From contig JAFLEF010000027.1 in the NCBI GenBank assembly GCA_017309115.1, forward strand, positions 1-64,000: a stretch of 64,000 bases of DNA, given 5' to 3'. A program made the position numbers and the translations under genes. Source of the DNA: Verrucomicrobiota bacterium. Its GTDB lineage: Bacteria > Verrucomicrobiota > Verrucomicrobiia > Limisphaerales > UBA9464. Below are positions 44,085 through 53,426 of this stretch, one piece after another. Within the stretch, counting starts at the first letter, position 1, and the number at the start of each line of letters is the position of its first letter. The notes under the pieces are model-generated. The model worked only from the letters and a program-made list of their open reading frames with translations. It was not told the origin of the DNA and searched no databases.

Positions 44085-45469
44085 GCATACCCAAACGAAT
44101 CTTCGGCACGGACGGCGTCCGGGGCCGGGCCAATATCGAACCGGTGACGGCCGAGACGGCGCTGCGGTTGGGCCGGTCGGCGGCCCATGTCTTTAAGAAC
44201 CGGGACGGTACGGCCCGCAATCGCGTGCGGCATCGGATTGTGGTGGGTAAGGACACGCGCCTTTCCGGTTACATGCTCGAGAACGCCCTTTCTTCCGGGG
44301 TTTTGTCCATGGGGGTGGACGTCATTTTCATCGGTCCACTGCCCACTCCGGGAGTGGCTTACGTCACCCGTTCGCTCCGAGCGGATGCCGGAATCGTCAT
44401 CACCGCCTCGCACAATCCCTATGACGACAATGGCATCAAGTTCTTCCGTCCCGACGGCTTCAAACTCGACGATTTGATCGAACGTCAGATTGAGGACCTG
44501 GTGTTCAGTGGCGAAATCGAAAGCGTTCGGCCGACAGCCAATCAAATCGGCAAGGCGTATCGGGTAGACGATGCCGTTGGTCGATACGTGGAACACGCCA
44601 AGGCTTCTTTCCCGCGCGGAATGACTCTCGAAGGCGTTCGCATTGTCGTGGATTGTGCCCATGGCGCTGCCTACAAGAGCACCCCAGCGGTTCTGCAGGA
44701 ACTCGGGGCGGAACTCATCGTGTTCGGAAATCAGCCGAACGGCACGAACATCAATCACGAATGCGGTTCCATGCACCCGACCACCTTGTGCTCCAAGGTT
44801 CGGGAGTACCGGGCCGATCTGGGAATTGCGCACGACGGCGACGCTGATCGAGTGTTGCTCTGTGATGAGGCGGGAACCCTGATCGACGGCGATGACATTC
44901 TGGCGATCACCGGCTTGCAAATGCTCGCGGCCGGAACGTTGGCCAAGAAAACCGTGGTCGCCACGGTGATGAGCAACGCCGGTCTGGCGGCGACCATCCG
45001 CGCGGCGGGCGGCGAGGTGGTTTGCACCCCGGTGGGAGATCGCTACGTCATTGATCTGATGCTGGCCGAGGGATTCAACCTGGGAGGTGAGCAAAGTGGG
45101 CACTTGATCTTCCGAGAGCACAGCACCACCGGAGACGGTCTGGTGGCTGCGCTGCAGATCCTCAGCACCATGAAAACCACGGGACAACCCTTGTCCCGAC
45201 TGGCCCGTTGCTGGACCCGGTATCCGCAACTCACCAGCAACGTCAAAGTCCGCAACAAACCGGATTTCGATCAACTAGAGGAGGTTCTCGACCTCGTTAA
45301 GAAGGCCGAGGCGGAAGTGAAGCCCCACGGTGGCCGGGTCCTTTTGCGCTATTCCGGAACAGAGCCCAAGGCCCGCTTGTTGATCGAAGGCCCAGACCAG
45401 GCCGTCATGGAACGTTGGTCCCGATTGATCTGCGAATCGCTGAAGCGACAGATTGGTGCCGACAGCTGA
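44081..45469 (+). CDS. glmM: Phosphoglucosamine mutase
   Basis: A 462-aa enzyme converting glucosamine-6-phosphate to glucosamine-1-phosphate for UDP-GlcNAc, peptidoglycan and LPS. Motifs: FGTDGVRGRAN (N-terminal), the phosphoserine loop ITASHNPYDDNG with Ser110, the Mg site DGDADRV (Asp252, Asp254, Asp256), the sugar loop GGEQSGHLIF and the C-terminal phosphate-binding RYSGTEPKARLLIEG. All catalytic features are in place. It is the last gene of gloA-folP-cdaA-cdaR-glmM. In other bacteria GlmM binds CdaA and lowers its activity, so the coupling here may have regulatory meaning. Confidence 0.96.
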   Translation: MSIPKRIFGTDGVRGRANIEPVTAETALRLGRSAAHVFKNRDGTARNRVRHRIVVGKDTRLSGYMLENALSSGVLSMGVDVIFIGPLPTPGVAYVTRSLRADAGIVITASHNPYDDNGIKFFRPDGFKLDDLIERQIEDLVFSGEIESVRPTANQIGKAYRVDDAVGRYVEHAKASFPRGMTLEGVRIVVDCAHGAAYKSTPAVLQELGAELIVFGNQPNGTNINHECGSMHPTTLCSKVREYRADLGIAHDGDADRVLLCDEAGTLIDGDDILAITGLQMLAAGTLAKKTVVATVMSNAGLAATIRAAGGEVVCTPVGDRYVIDLMLAEGFNLGGEQSGHLIFREHSTTGDGLVAALQILSTMKTTGQPLSRLARCWTRYPQLTSNVKVRNKPDFDQLEEVLDLVKKAEAEVKPHGGRVLLRYSGTEPKARLLIEGPDQAVMERWSRLICESLKRQIGADS

Positions 45470-45516
45470 TCTAGGTCGGAATGAGCAGTGGGAGTCGGTG
45501 GAGTCGGTGAAGCCAT

Positions 45517-48500
45517 CTACTCCCGCCAAACGCCAACCTCGTCGATGTCGCCGTCGAAATTGCCCATGAGTAGGGTAAAGTTTGTGGTACGAGAGGCGTT
45601 GAGATTTACGTTCACCTGAGACCTCAGGCTGCCGTTCACAAACAGACTCGCCCGGGTCAGGGCTGGTTCGTAGACCAGCCTCAGCCGAACCCAAGTATTG
45701 AGCGGGAGTTCGCTGAGCCACTGACTGCTGCTGAGCAAGGTGGTGGTTCCGGCGCGAATAAAGGGTCGGGCCGCGGTGTTCCACTTGCCTTCGACCACTT
45801 CGAGATTGGAATCCCAATCCTGGCGCAACGAAACAATCGGAGCGTCGGAGATTCCATAAGCCTTGAATTGGCGGGCCAAGATTCGGGCTTCCCAAACGAT
45901 TGGAGCGGCATTGGTGCCTTCGATGAGGTCGGGAAAAACCACCCGCACCTGATCGCCCACGCTGCGGGTTCGCAGGACTCCCCCGCCGTTGGATCCCCAG
46001 AATCCAGCGGCGGGGACCAACGTGGCGTTTCCTTCCAGGGCCAGATGCCAAGCATTGGTGGCTTCGTTGTTGGCTGAGGAGAAGCGGTAGACCGCCAATG
46101 CGTTCGAAGGGGCGAGACCCAATTGACTGATCATCTCGCCGGTGACGGTCAGGAAGAGGTCCTTCTCGGTGGTGAATTCAGTGTCCGTGGCCGATAGCCG
46201 GAGCTGATACGTTCCCGGTGCCCCAAGACTCACTGACGTTACGGGATTGGTCGGATCGGTGAAATTAACCAAACTCGGGCCAGCAACGAGGGACCAGCCC
46301 AAAGACAGGGGAAAACCGGGAAAATGGTCGTCCTGAACTGTGGTGGTCAGTTTCAGGCTGGAGGTGGGGAGGGCAAGGGACTGGTTGGTGGATCCTACGG
46401 TGATCTGGGGAGGTTGATTGATGCTGGGAATCTCCAGTCGGCCATAAACCCTCTGGCCATCGGGCAAGGTAGCTTCGGCTTGAATGGTGAACCCTGCCGC
46501 AGCTGGTCGAACCAGAGTCAGGGAGGACCCGGTGTTGGTCCATCCGCCGGCCCATTCCCACATCACCGTGGCACCGGCGAAATCGATCCCGGGCGCGGAC
46601 AGCGTCAGCAGGTTCGGCTCTCCTTGATTCCACATTGAGGATGCGCCTACCAAGGTTCCGGCCATACCTCGACCGGAGTTGGGAGGGAGTTGTGCGGCGG
46701 CGAGTAGTCCGGACGTGACGGCTACGCCGGCGCTTTGTTCGACCACCGTGAATTCGGTCGACGTGTTGAACATGTCGGTAAATCGGTCGTAGAGCGGAAA
46801 GCGGAGCGAATTGGTGAGTGAATCTGCCGGATAGGTGAAGCGACTTAAGTTGGTGCCGTAGAGACTCAACCAACTCATGCCCGACTGGAGACACCCCACC
46901 ATCTGGCCGGTGGGTGGCAGGTAGTGAGTATCGTTTTCGGCCTGCTGACTCACTGGTTGGAGCGGAAAATTGGGTCCCCAGCCGGTGATGTAGCTGCGAT
47001 TGCCGGGATTGGCGCCCCATTCATAGCCCAAATTGTTCCAGACCGCCGATCGCAAGGCCGAGTTTTGGGACGGCGACGGATTCACTTGAAGAGCCACCAA
47101 GGCATCGAAGGCTGGCATGCTGCCAAAGAACCAGCCGGCGCTGTAAAAACGCTTGGATTCCGCCGGGAAACTGAGGCCATAGGCATTCTGGGCTGAGCGT
47201 GTGGCTTGATCGAGACCCCCATTCAGGACCTCCAATCGGCACACTTCGCGGTACGCCGGGTCCCCGGTGTTGGTGTTGAGAGCCAGGCAGCGAATGGCAT
47301 TTCCATAGGAACCATATAGCCGCCACCAGGACCAGCGGCGCACCGAGCGATTGGCTGGGTCTGGCATCCAGGCTTTGAGCTGAGTCTCGTACTCCGGCTC
47401 ACCGGTAAGTGCGAAAAGTGCTGCTGCGGCCCAGCACAGCTCGTCATCGTGCATGAAGACGTCGCCGTAATGGGTCAGTTTCTGGTAGGATCCGTCCTTG
47501 CCGTAGGTTTGGATGGCGTTGGTGAGGAACGACCAGCCAAGCAGCGCCTGATCTCGGTATTGAGCGGCCTTCTGGGGAAAGGCGTCGGCAAATCCAGGGG
47601 CCGCGGCCAATTCCGCAAGAGCAGCGGTAGCGGCGGCGGTAGCTGCGGTGTTTTTCGGCCAAAGGACTTGGAGGTCGCCCTGCTCGGGCATGACATTGTC
47701 CTCGTACCGCCGCGCCCGTGGGTAAACCAGGAACGCGAAACCTCCATCGGTGTCTTGAAGTTTAGCCAAGAATCCCGCCTCCCACTCGGCCATCTGCCAG
47801 AGATCGCCCACCCCGTCACCGCTTTCCGGTGTTCCCAATCCATCGAGAATGCCAGCTCCCGGAAAATGGCGCGCGGCGATGCCCAGATGATGAATCAATT
47901 GGGCGCTATTGATCGTGTATTTGCTGTAGTCACCCGCGTCATGGTGGCCGCCGGCGACATCCACTGGGCCGGATTGAAGGAAGGGAAACAGTGAGTTGGT
48001 GGCATTGGCCAACTGCGGCGCAGTGTGCCGAGGATTGTTGCTGAAATCGCTGCTGGAGGCGGCCAGCAACGGGTTGGTCGGATGCGCTCCGGTGGGAATC
48101 TCCGCTGGAGCCATATGGTCGGCCGGCCGGGTGAAGCGCGTATCTGGCCAAGCCAAGTTAAACCCGCTGCGTTGGTGGGTTAGTCCCAGACTGTAGGTTC
48201 GGGCGGCCGCAGCCGCGATTTCAGGGCCGATTCGAAAGGAACTGGATCGTCCCATGCCCGTCACGCGTAGGAAGTAAGTACCGACATTCGTCAGCGTCGA
48301 AAAATCAGCAGCAAGTACCTGTTGATATGGCATGGGGGCGTTGAAGCCGACGTCTGGTCGAGACTGCAAACTGCCCGTATAAAGGACTTGCCCGTCGGCT
48401 TCCCGGACGACGTCAAAACTGGCGTTCTGCCAAGCGGTCAAGGGAAGCTCCCCCAGACTGCCCAACCAGTAACCGAGAAAACCCAGTTTGGGCGCATCGG

Positions 48501-48933
48501 GTACGAACCCAATGGGGTTCACATGCAGCACTGGCCCTCGGCGGGACTCATCGAATGGAATTGTCACCGGGTTTACTTCCACACCGCTGACCGTGACGGA
48601 GGAACCTGCGGAGAGCGCGTTGGATAGCACAAGGAAGACCCGGCTCTCCATGACGCTGGACCACTGCTTTTTCTGCACTGACGCCGCCCGCCGAACGGCC
48701 CCAATCTGGAGGACCGGCGACGGGGTTCCATTCTCCAGAACCTGGAAATCGGTCGGCTGAGGCAGATTCGCCGGACCTCCAATGCCGAGCCAAAGAGGCG
48801 CCGGCAGTTGGGACGTGTTGGTCAGGACCGTCGAGTAGGTCAATTCGAGGACCTGAGGCGTGATGACTTTGAGAGTTTGAGCAGAGAGCGTGGCTCCGAA
48901 GCAGAGGAGCAGGGCCAAAAGGGGCTTTTTCAT
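45517..48933 (-). CDS. Secreted glycoside hydrolase family 9 (cellulase-type), 1138 aa
   Basis: Signal peptide MKKPLLALLLCFGATLSAQ, then an unplaced region (about 20-125). A cellulase N-terminal Ig-like domain (about 128-240) starts at LHVNPIGFVPDAPKLG. The GH9 (alpha/alpha)6 catalytic domain (about 240-760) has the catalytic HHDAGDYSKY (Asp332, Asp335), YITGWGPNFP near residues 635-660 and a candidate acid in NTSTEFTVVEQSAG (Glu727, by position). A PKD/Ig-like segment (about 865-935) and a LamG-like module ending in GDIDEVGVWRE (about 945-1138) follow. It likely hydrolyses cellulose or related beta-glucans outside the cell. It is transcribed alone; the 286-nt gap upstream would hold its promoter, but I see no clear boxes. 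Confidence 0.87.
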   Translation of the reverse strand: MKKPLLALLLCFGATLSAQTLKVITPQVLELTYSTVLTNTSQLPAPLWLGIGGPANLPQPTDFQVLENGTPSPVLQIGAVRRAASVQKKQWSSVMESRVFLVLSNALSAGSSVTVSGVEVNPVTIPFDESRRGPVLHVNPIGFVPDAPKLGFLGYWLGSLGELPLTAWQNASFDVVREADGQVLYTGSLQSRPDVGFNAPMPYQQVLAADFSTLTNVGTYFLRVTGMGRSSSFRIGPEIAAAAARTYSLGLTHQRSGFNLAWPDTRFTRPADHMAPAEIPTGAHPTNPLLAASSSDFSNNPRHTAPQLANATNSLFPFLQSGPVDVAGGHHDAGDYSKYTINSAQLIHHLGIAARHFPGAGILDGLGTPESGDGVGDLWQMAEWEAGFLAKLQDTDGGFAFLVYPRARRYEDNVMPEQGDLQVLWPKNTAATAAATAALAELAAAPGFADAFPQKAAQYRDQALLGWSFLTNAIQTYGKDGSYQKLTHYGDVFMHDDELCWAAAALFALTGEPEYETQLKAWMPDPANRSVRRWSWWRLYGSYGNAIRCLALNTNTGDPAYREVCRLEVLNGGLDQATRSAQNAYGLSFPAESKRFYSAGWFFGSMPAFDALVALQVNPSPSQNSALRSAVWNNLGYEWGANPGNRSYITGWGPNFPLQPVSQQAENDTHYLPPTGQMVGCLQSGMSWLSLYGTNLSRFTYPADSLTNSLRFPLYDRFTDMFNTSTEFTVVEQSAGVAVTSGLLAAAQLPPNSGRGMAGTLVGASSMWNQGEPNLLTLSAPGIDFAGATVMWEWAGGWTNTGSSLTLVRPAAAGFTIQAEATLPDGQRVYGRLEIPSINQPPQITVGSTNQSLALPTSSLKLTTTVQDDHFPGFPLSLGWSLVAGPSLVNFTDPTNPVTSVSLGAPGTYQLRLSATDTEFTTEKDLFLTVTGEMISQLGLAPSNALAVYRFSSANNEATNAWHLALEGNATLVPAAGFWGSNGGGVLRTRSVGDQVRVVFPDLIEGTNAAPIVWEARILARQFKAYGISDAPIVSLRQDWDSNLEVVEGKWNTAARPFIRAGTTTLLSSSQWLSELPLNTWVRLRLVYEPALTRASLFVNGSLRSQVNVNLNASRTTNFTLLMGNFDGDIDEVGVWRE

Positions 48934-49219
48934 ACTGATTGCAGGATGGGATCCGATCTAACCAGAGGAGAATCCACGCAAGTCGCAATCAGGAGCAAGC
49001 AGGCGGGGGCCAACGGCGGAGCAGTTGGCCACAAATCGGGACGAAGTTCAGTTGAAGGCATGGCTTTGGGCGATTCAGGTTTTCCTGAACCAACCGGCAC
49101 ATTGCCTGCGGATGACGGACGCGCGAGAGGGAGAAATCGCGCGATTGATCTAGGGGAAATGAAGCCTCATCCCGGGGAATTGACCGAGGCAGTCGGGGGG
49201 ATTCCTCAGCGGGAAGGGA

Positions 49220-50752
49220 CTATCGGGCGGTGATCCGAATGCCCAAACGCTCGAGGGTGGAGCCTTCGCCTTGGAACAGCACGGCCAAGGCGGCGTAGTA
49301 GTCGAGAAGCGCGCGAACCTCGTCGGATCGGGCGGTTGTAAGATCGCGCTGGAGGCGCAGGACTTCAAACGTCGTGCTCTTGCCGTTCTCGAGCTTTTTC
49401 TGTTCGGCGTCGAGGGCGGCCTCCGCATAAATGCGCGCCTGGCGAGTCGCCTGGATTCGTTCGTAGGCCGACTGCGCCACGAGAATGGCATTGTCGACGG
49501 CGACCATAATCGATTGCTCGAGTTGTTTATGGCGGAGAATCAGCTGTTCCCGGACCACCTTGGCCGACCGGAAGCTGCTGACGGCCCCCCGATTACCCAG
49601 CGGGAAGGAGAAGCGGGCTCCAACTCCGTAGTTCCGGAAATCGGCGTTCCCCAATTGGCCTAACGCCTGATCCAGGTTGTAGCCGGTGTTGAAATTCCCA
49701 TTGGTCGAGTTGATCGTCGCGGAATTGGCGGCCAATCCAAAGCTGCTGACCAAGTCTAGTTGGGGAAACAGCTGATTTCGGCGAAAGCGAACAGTGATGT
49801 TCTGCTTCTCCATCTCGACCTGGGACTGAACGATGTCGGGCCGCATGGTCAATCCCCGGGACCAACTCTCCGCCCGATTGAACGGGTATGGTTGGGGGAC
49901 AAACTTCTCGCCGGGGACAAACGTCACATCCGCGATGTCACTGTAGTCCGAGGTGAGCAGTCGCCGGAGATTGTTTTGGGCCGTCCCGTAATTTTGCTGG
50001 GCGCTAATCAGGTCTGCCCGGGAAGTCGCCACCTGGGCCTCGGCTTGCTGTGATTCCAGTGGCGCCATGGCCCCCACTTCGACGCGCTTCCGATTCTCCA
50101 CCAAGAGCCTTTCGGCCAGTTCCACGGCTTTGGTCTGCACCGTCACGTTTTCCCGGGAAGCCGCCATGTTGTAGTAGGCGACTTGCACGTCCGTGGCGGT
50201 TTGAATCAACTGCGACCGAACCGCCTGTTCTTCCTGAAGAATGGTCCTCTTGTTCAGGGCAATGGCCCAGCGGGCTTGGTCGATCCAGAGGTTGCGCAAC
50301 AAAGGTTGGGTCAGGCTGACTCCGGTGCTGGCCGACACACCATTTTGGAACGTGGCATCCTCGAACCCGAAGCGCGATCGATTGGCGTCCAGACCTCCGA
50401 AAAGTTGGTAGGAAGCACCGGTGGGGAGCAAGCCTCCCAGCCGCATGTCGTAACCTTGGTTCCAGTTGATATTCTCGGGAATCCGCAGGGAGTTGATTTC
50501 TGGCTGGCGAGGCACCCTGGCTCGACTGGCGTCGTATCCGAAAGAATACGTCGGGTCGTACGCCGCATAACTCCCGGTCAGGTTTAATTCGGCCAACTCG
50601 GGGGAGTAGCGGAGGATCTTGATTTCCAGATTGTTCTCGAACGCCTCCTGAATGCACTCATCGAGAGTGATCGTGCGAACCTTGGCCTCGGCCAAGCCCA
50701 AGGATGGAGTGGCGACCAACAAGGCGGTCGTCAGCAGCGAACGAAACTTCAT
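49220..50752 (-). CDS. TolC-family outer-membrane efflux protein
   Basis: A 510-aa protein with signal peptide (about 1-21, ending LGLAEA). The outer-membrane channel repeat structure is visible: the N-terminal ITLDECIQEAFENNLEIKIL motif, long alpha-helical stretches with AVELAERLLVENRKRVEVGAM, ESQQAEAQVATSRADLISAQ, and a second half with SVQLSQPLLRNL-like and SFRSAKVVREQLILRHKQLE helices and LENGKSTTFEVLRLQRDL, the classic TolC second-half motif. It would form a trimeric tunnel for export. No membrane-fusion protein or inner-membrane pump lies next to it, so its partners are elsewhere. Alone on the minus strand. Confidence 0.9.
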   Translation of the reverse strand: MKFRSLLTTALLVATPSLGLAEAKVRTITLDECIQEAFENNLEIKILRYSPELAELNLTGSYAAYDPTYSFGYDASRARVPRQPEINSLRIPENINWNQGYDMRLGGLLPTGASYQLFGGLDANRSRFGFEDATFQNGVSASTGVSLTQPLLRNLWIDQARWAIALNKRTILQEEQAVRSQLIQTATDVQVAYYNMAASRENVTVQTKAVELAERLLVENRKRVEVGAMAPLESQQAEAQVATSRADLISAQQNYGTAQNNLRRLLTSDYSDIADVTFVPGEKFVPQPYPFNRAESWSRGLTMRPDIVQSQVEMEKQNITVRFRRNQLFPQLDLVSSFGLAANSATINSTNGNFNTGYNLDQALGQLGNADFRNYGVGARFSFPLGNRGAVSSFRSAKVVREQLILRHKQLEQSIMVAVDNAILVAQSAYERIQATRQARIYAEAALDAEQKKLENGKSTTFEVLRLQRDLTTARSDEVRALLDYYAALAVLFQGEGSTLERLGIRITAR

Positions 50753-50912
50753 GATTTGCTCAGACTGAGGAGTTTGCCGGAAGTGGTCAAACGGACTTTA
50801 GGTTTGCGCAGAAGACACCCTGCCTCGGGAGTTGGTTTCAGGAAAATGGAACAAAAGTGCCAAGGGGCGCTGAAGTAACTTCTCCGACTGGACTGGGAAG
50901 CGGTGCTACCAC

Positions 50913-52193
50913 TCACGCGCCGGCCCAAACCTCTTCCCCCGCCACCGCTCGGGCACACGCCACCGCCGAGCCCAACGCATCTTCGTGGAATCCATAGCGG
51001 AAGTAACTTCCGGCAAAAAAAATGGCCTGGTCAGGGGACCGGGAATTCAAACGAGGAAGTTCGCGCTGCGCTTGGATGGCCCCCAGGCTAAACAAGGGAT
51101 GCTCGTAATCGATCGTCCTCAAGACGCGCTCAGGTTGAATCAAGTCGGCTCCGTTGATGGAGACGAAGTAGTCGGTTCGGTCGCTCAGACCCTGCAGGCA
51201 ATTCATCCAATAGATTGTGGAAGGCAGGCTCTCCCGGCCCACATCGATACGGTAATTCCAAGAAGCCCAGGCTCGCCGACTTCGGGGCATTACCGAGGTA
51301 TCGGTGTGCACGACGGCTCGGTTGGGTTGGTAACGAAATTCCTTCAAACACGAAAGTTCGAGCGGATCCGGTTCGGCCAGCAGTCGTAGTGATTGATCGG
51401 CGTGACTAGCCAGGATTACTCGGTCGAACGACTCCGCGGACCCATCTTCGGTGGTCACTTCCGCACCCTTGGTCAGCCGCCGCACTGACCGAACTTTTCG
51501 CTTCAGGCGAATGCGGTCGCCGAACAAGGGCCACATTCGTCGGACATACTCCCGGGCACCGCCGTCCACAGTCCACCATGGATGTTGGGTATGGAGTCCG
51601 AGGAATCCGTGATTGTGGAAGAAGCGGAGCAGGGTGGTCGCCGGGAAGGCGAGCATCTGATCGGGCGGAGTGCTCCACACGGCACTGCTCATGGGGATCA
51701 GATACTGGTTCAGGAAGTCGTCGCCGTAGCTCCTGGTTTGGACATAGTCGCCCAGGGTGACTTCGGCCCAATGGGGATCGTCGAGTGCTGGTACCGCCTC
51801 CTGATTGAACCGGTGGATGGCTTGGAGCAGTCGCCAATAGCGGGGGCGAAACAAGTTGCGGCGTTGGGCGAACAAGGTGTTCCAACCTGAGCCGCAAAAC
51901 TCCAGACCGGTGGGCCGGTGCTGGACACTGAACGACATGGAGGTGGGTTTGACCGGTACCTTTAGTTCCTCAAACAAGCGGCAGAGGAAGGGATAGGTTA
52001 CCCGATTGAACACCATGAAGCCGGTGTCGAACGCAACCGATTCGCCCCGGTATTGGACGTCGATGGTGTTGGTGTGCCCGCCCGCGTAGTCCGCCTGTTC
52101 GAACAAACTTAGATCAAACCGATCCCGGAGCAGATAGGCACAGCCGAGACCGGCGATTCCCGTACCGACAATGGCAAGGCGAGGCCGACGCAT
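50913..52193 (-). CDS. FAD-dependent oxidoreductase (amine-oxidase fold, COG2907-like)
   Basis: A 426-aa flavoprotein. The N-terminal dinucleotide motif VGTGIAGLGCAYLL (about 9-22) and the following FEQADYAGGHTNTIDV fit the NAD(P)-binding Rossmann-like family. FDTGFMVFNRVTYPFL, EYVRRMWPLFGDRI and VILASHADQSLRLLA are typical of COG2907 proteins, predicted fatty-acid-modifying oxidoreductases often found with cyclopropane-fatty-acid genes. Here it is 51 nt from a fatty-acid desaturase gene upstream on the same strand, so a joint role in acyl-chain modification is plausible. The exact reaction is unknown. Confidence 0.82.
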   Translation of the reverse strand: MRRPRLAIVGTGIAGLGCAYLLRDRFDLSLFEQADYAGGHTNTIDVQYRGESVAFDTGFMVFNRVTYPFLCRLFEELKVPVKPTSMSFSVQHRPTGLEFCGSGWNTLFAQRRNLFRPRYWRLLQAIHRFNQEAVPALDDPHWAEVTLGDYVQTRSYGDDFLNQYLIPMSSAVWSTPPDQMLAFPATTLLRFFHNHGFLGLHTQHPWWTVDGGAREYVRRMWPLFGDRIRLKRKVRSVRRLTKGAEVTTEDGSAESFDRVILASHADQSLRLLAEPDPLELSCLKEFRYQPNRAVVHTDTSVMPRSRRAWASWNYRIDVGRESLPSTIYWMNCLQGLSDRTDYFVSINGADLIQPERVLRTIDYEHPLFSLGAIQAQRELPRLNSRSPDQAIFFAGSYFRYGFHEDALGSAVACARAVAGEEVWAGA

Positions 52194-52244
52194 GAGGCGT
52201 CATGGTTGGCCAGATTAAGGGCAATGCAACCAGCCGGCTCCGAA

Positions 52245-53231
52245 TCACTTTGCTGGCTTAATCTGGTTCTTCGGATCGTACGCCGAGTGGGGAACGGGCC
52301 GAAGGTCCCAGATCAAGCCGGTCCACGACATCATTTTCAGCAGGTAGTACGTGATGTCGACTTCCCACCAATAGAAGCCCTGACGGGTGCAGCCCATGTG
52401 TTGGTGGTGATTGTTGTGCCAGCCTTCACCAAGAGTGATCAGCGCCAGGAGGAAGCTATTCCGGCTGTCGTCGCCGGTCGCGTAACGTCGGTTACCCCAG
52501 ACGTGGGCCATCGAGTTGATGCAGGAAGTGCCGTGGAACAGGGCCGTGGTGCTGATGAAGAAGCCCCAGACGAGCATTTGCCAGCCATTGGTGCCCAAGC
52601 CGGGCGCAAACTTTTCCAGCAGAACCCCCAGCAGGAACAACGAGACAGCGAAGAGGAAGGGGACCAGGGCATCAAAGCGATTCAAGAAGACCAGTTCGGG
52701 ATACTTGGCGAGATCCTTCACCCGGCTGTAGTCGGTGGGGAAATTCTTGGTGCTGGTGATCCAGCCGATGTGGGACCAGATGAAGCCGTGCTGCCGGGGC
52801 GAGTGCTTGTCGTCTTCCTCGTCGGAATGTTGGTGATGATGGCGATGCGTGTAGGCCCACCAGAGAGCGCCTCGTTGGACACACGCTCCACCCCACAGCG
52901 CCAAAACAAACTGCCAGGCGCGGGACGTAGAGAAGGTTCGGTGGGAGAAATAGCGATGGTAGAAGCCCGTGACGGCAAACATCCGGGCGAAGTAAAGAAA
53001 GATGGCCGAACCGACCGCGAACCAGCTCCATCCGGTCCAAATGACCCCCAGGCAACCCAGATGGAGGATGACGAAGGGGATGGCTCGGACCCATTCCACC
53101 CGGTCGGGTTTGTCCTTCAGGGCGGCCAATTCCTGGGACCCATAGTCAGAGTCAAACCAGTGAACGAAGGAAATGACGGAGCGGCGCAAAAGGCCCAGAC
53201 GGGGAGCGGGAAGAGAGACTGTGTCGGACAT
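52245..53231 (-). CDS. Membrane acyl-CoA/acyl-lipid delta-9-type desaturase
   Basis: A 328-aa di-iron membrane desaturase. It has the three histidine boxes: HRYFSH (92-97), HRHHH (129-133) and HNNHH (around residue 272, GEGWHNNHHQH). Four or more hydrophobic helices surround them (about 50-82, 102-125, 185-205, 225-245). It would introduce a cis double bond in acyl chains using O2 and an electron donor, so the organism is aerobic or oxygen-tolerant. The ATG at 53231 is used; an A/T-rich 195-nt gap separates it from the Rrf2 gene upstream. Probable partner of the downstream FAD oxidoreductase. Confidence 0.92.
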   Translation of the reverse strand: MSDTVSLPAPRLGLLRRSVISFVHWFDSDYGSQELAALKDKPDRVEWVRAIPFVILHLGCLGVIWTGWSWFAVGSAIFLYFARMFAVTGFYHRYFSHRTFSTSRAWQFVLALWGGACVQRGALWWAYTHRHHHQHSDEEDDKHSPRQHGFIWSHIGWITSTKNFPTDYSRVKDLAKYPELVFLNRFDALVPFLFAVSLFLLGVLLEKFAPGLGTNGWQMLVWGFFISTTALFHGTSCINSMAHVWGNRRYATGDDSRNSFLLALITLGEGWHNNHHQHMGCTRQGFYWWEVDITYYLLKMMSWTGLIWDLRPVPHSAYDPKNQIKPAK

Positions 53232-53338
53232 GGATCGCTTAACTTGGATTTGCCCCCGAACCAGCGACGAGGAAAACAGGTTTCCCGGGATCAGCCGAAA
53301 CTAGAGGCAACGAAGTCGGAGAGTGGCAGTCCCGGAAG

Positions 53339-53356
53339 AAAAAACCAGCCCGGTTT
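53339..53356 (-). terminator. Possible weak terminator after the Rrf2 gene
   Basis: On the minus strand a 5-bp stem pairs aaacc with ggttt around a 5-nt loop and is followed by a run of six T residues (53344 down to 53339). Short stem; low confidence. Confidence 0.3.
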
Positions 53357-53426
53357 GGTCAAAATCCACACCGAATTTGTTACCTATCGGCAAACCGCCC
53401 GATTGTCGGAGACCTATTGAAAACGA

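Noticed and set aside
45470-45516. Possible terminator between glmM and the GH9 gene
   Set aside because: No hairpin with a T-run; only short repeated tcggtg words.
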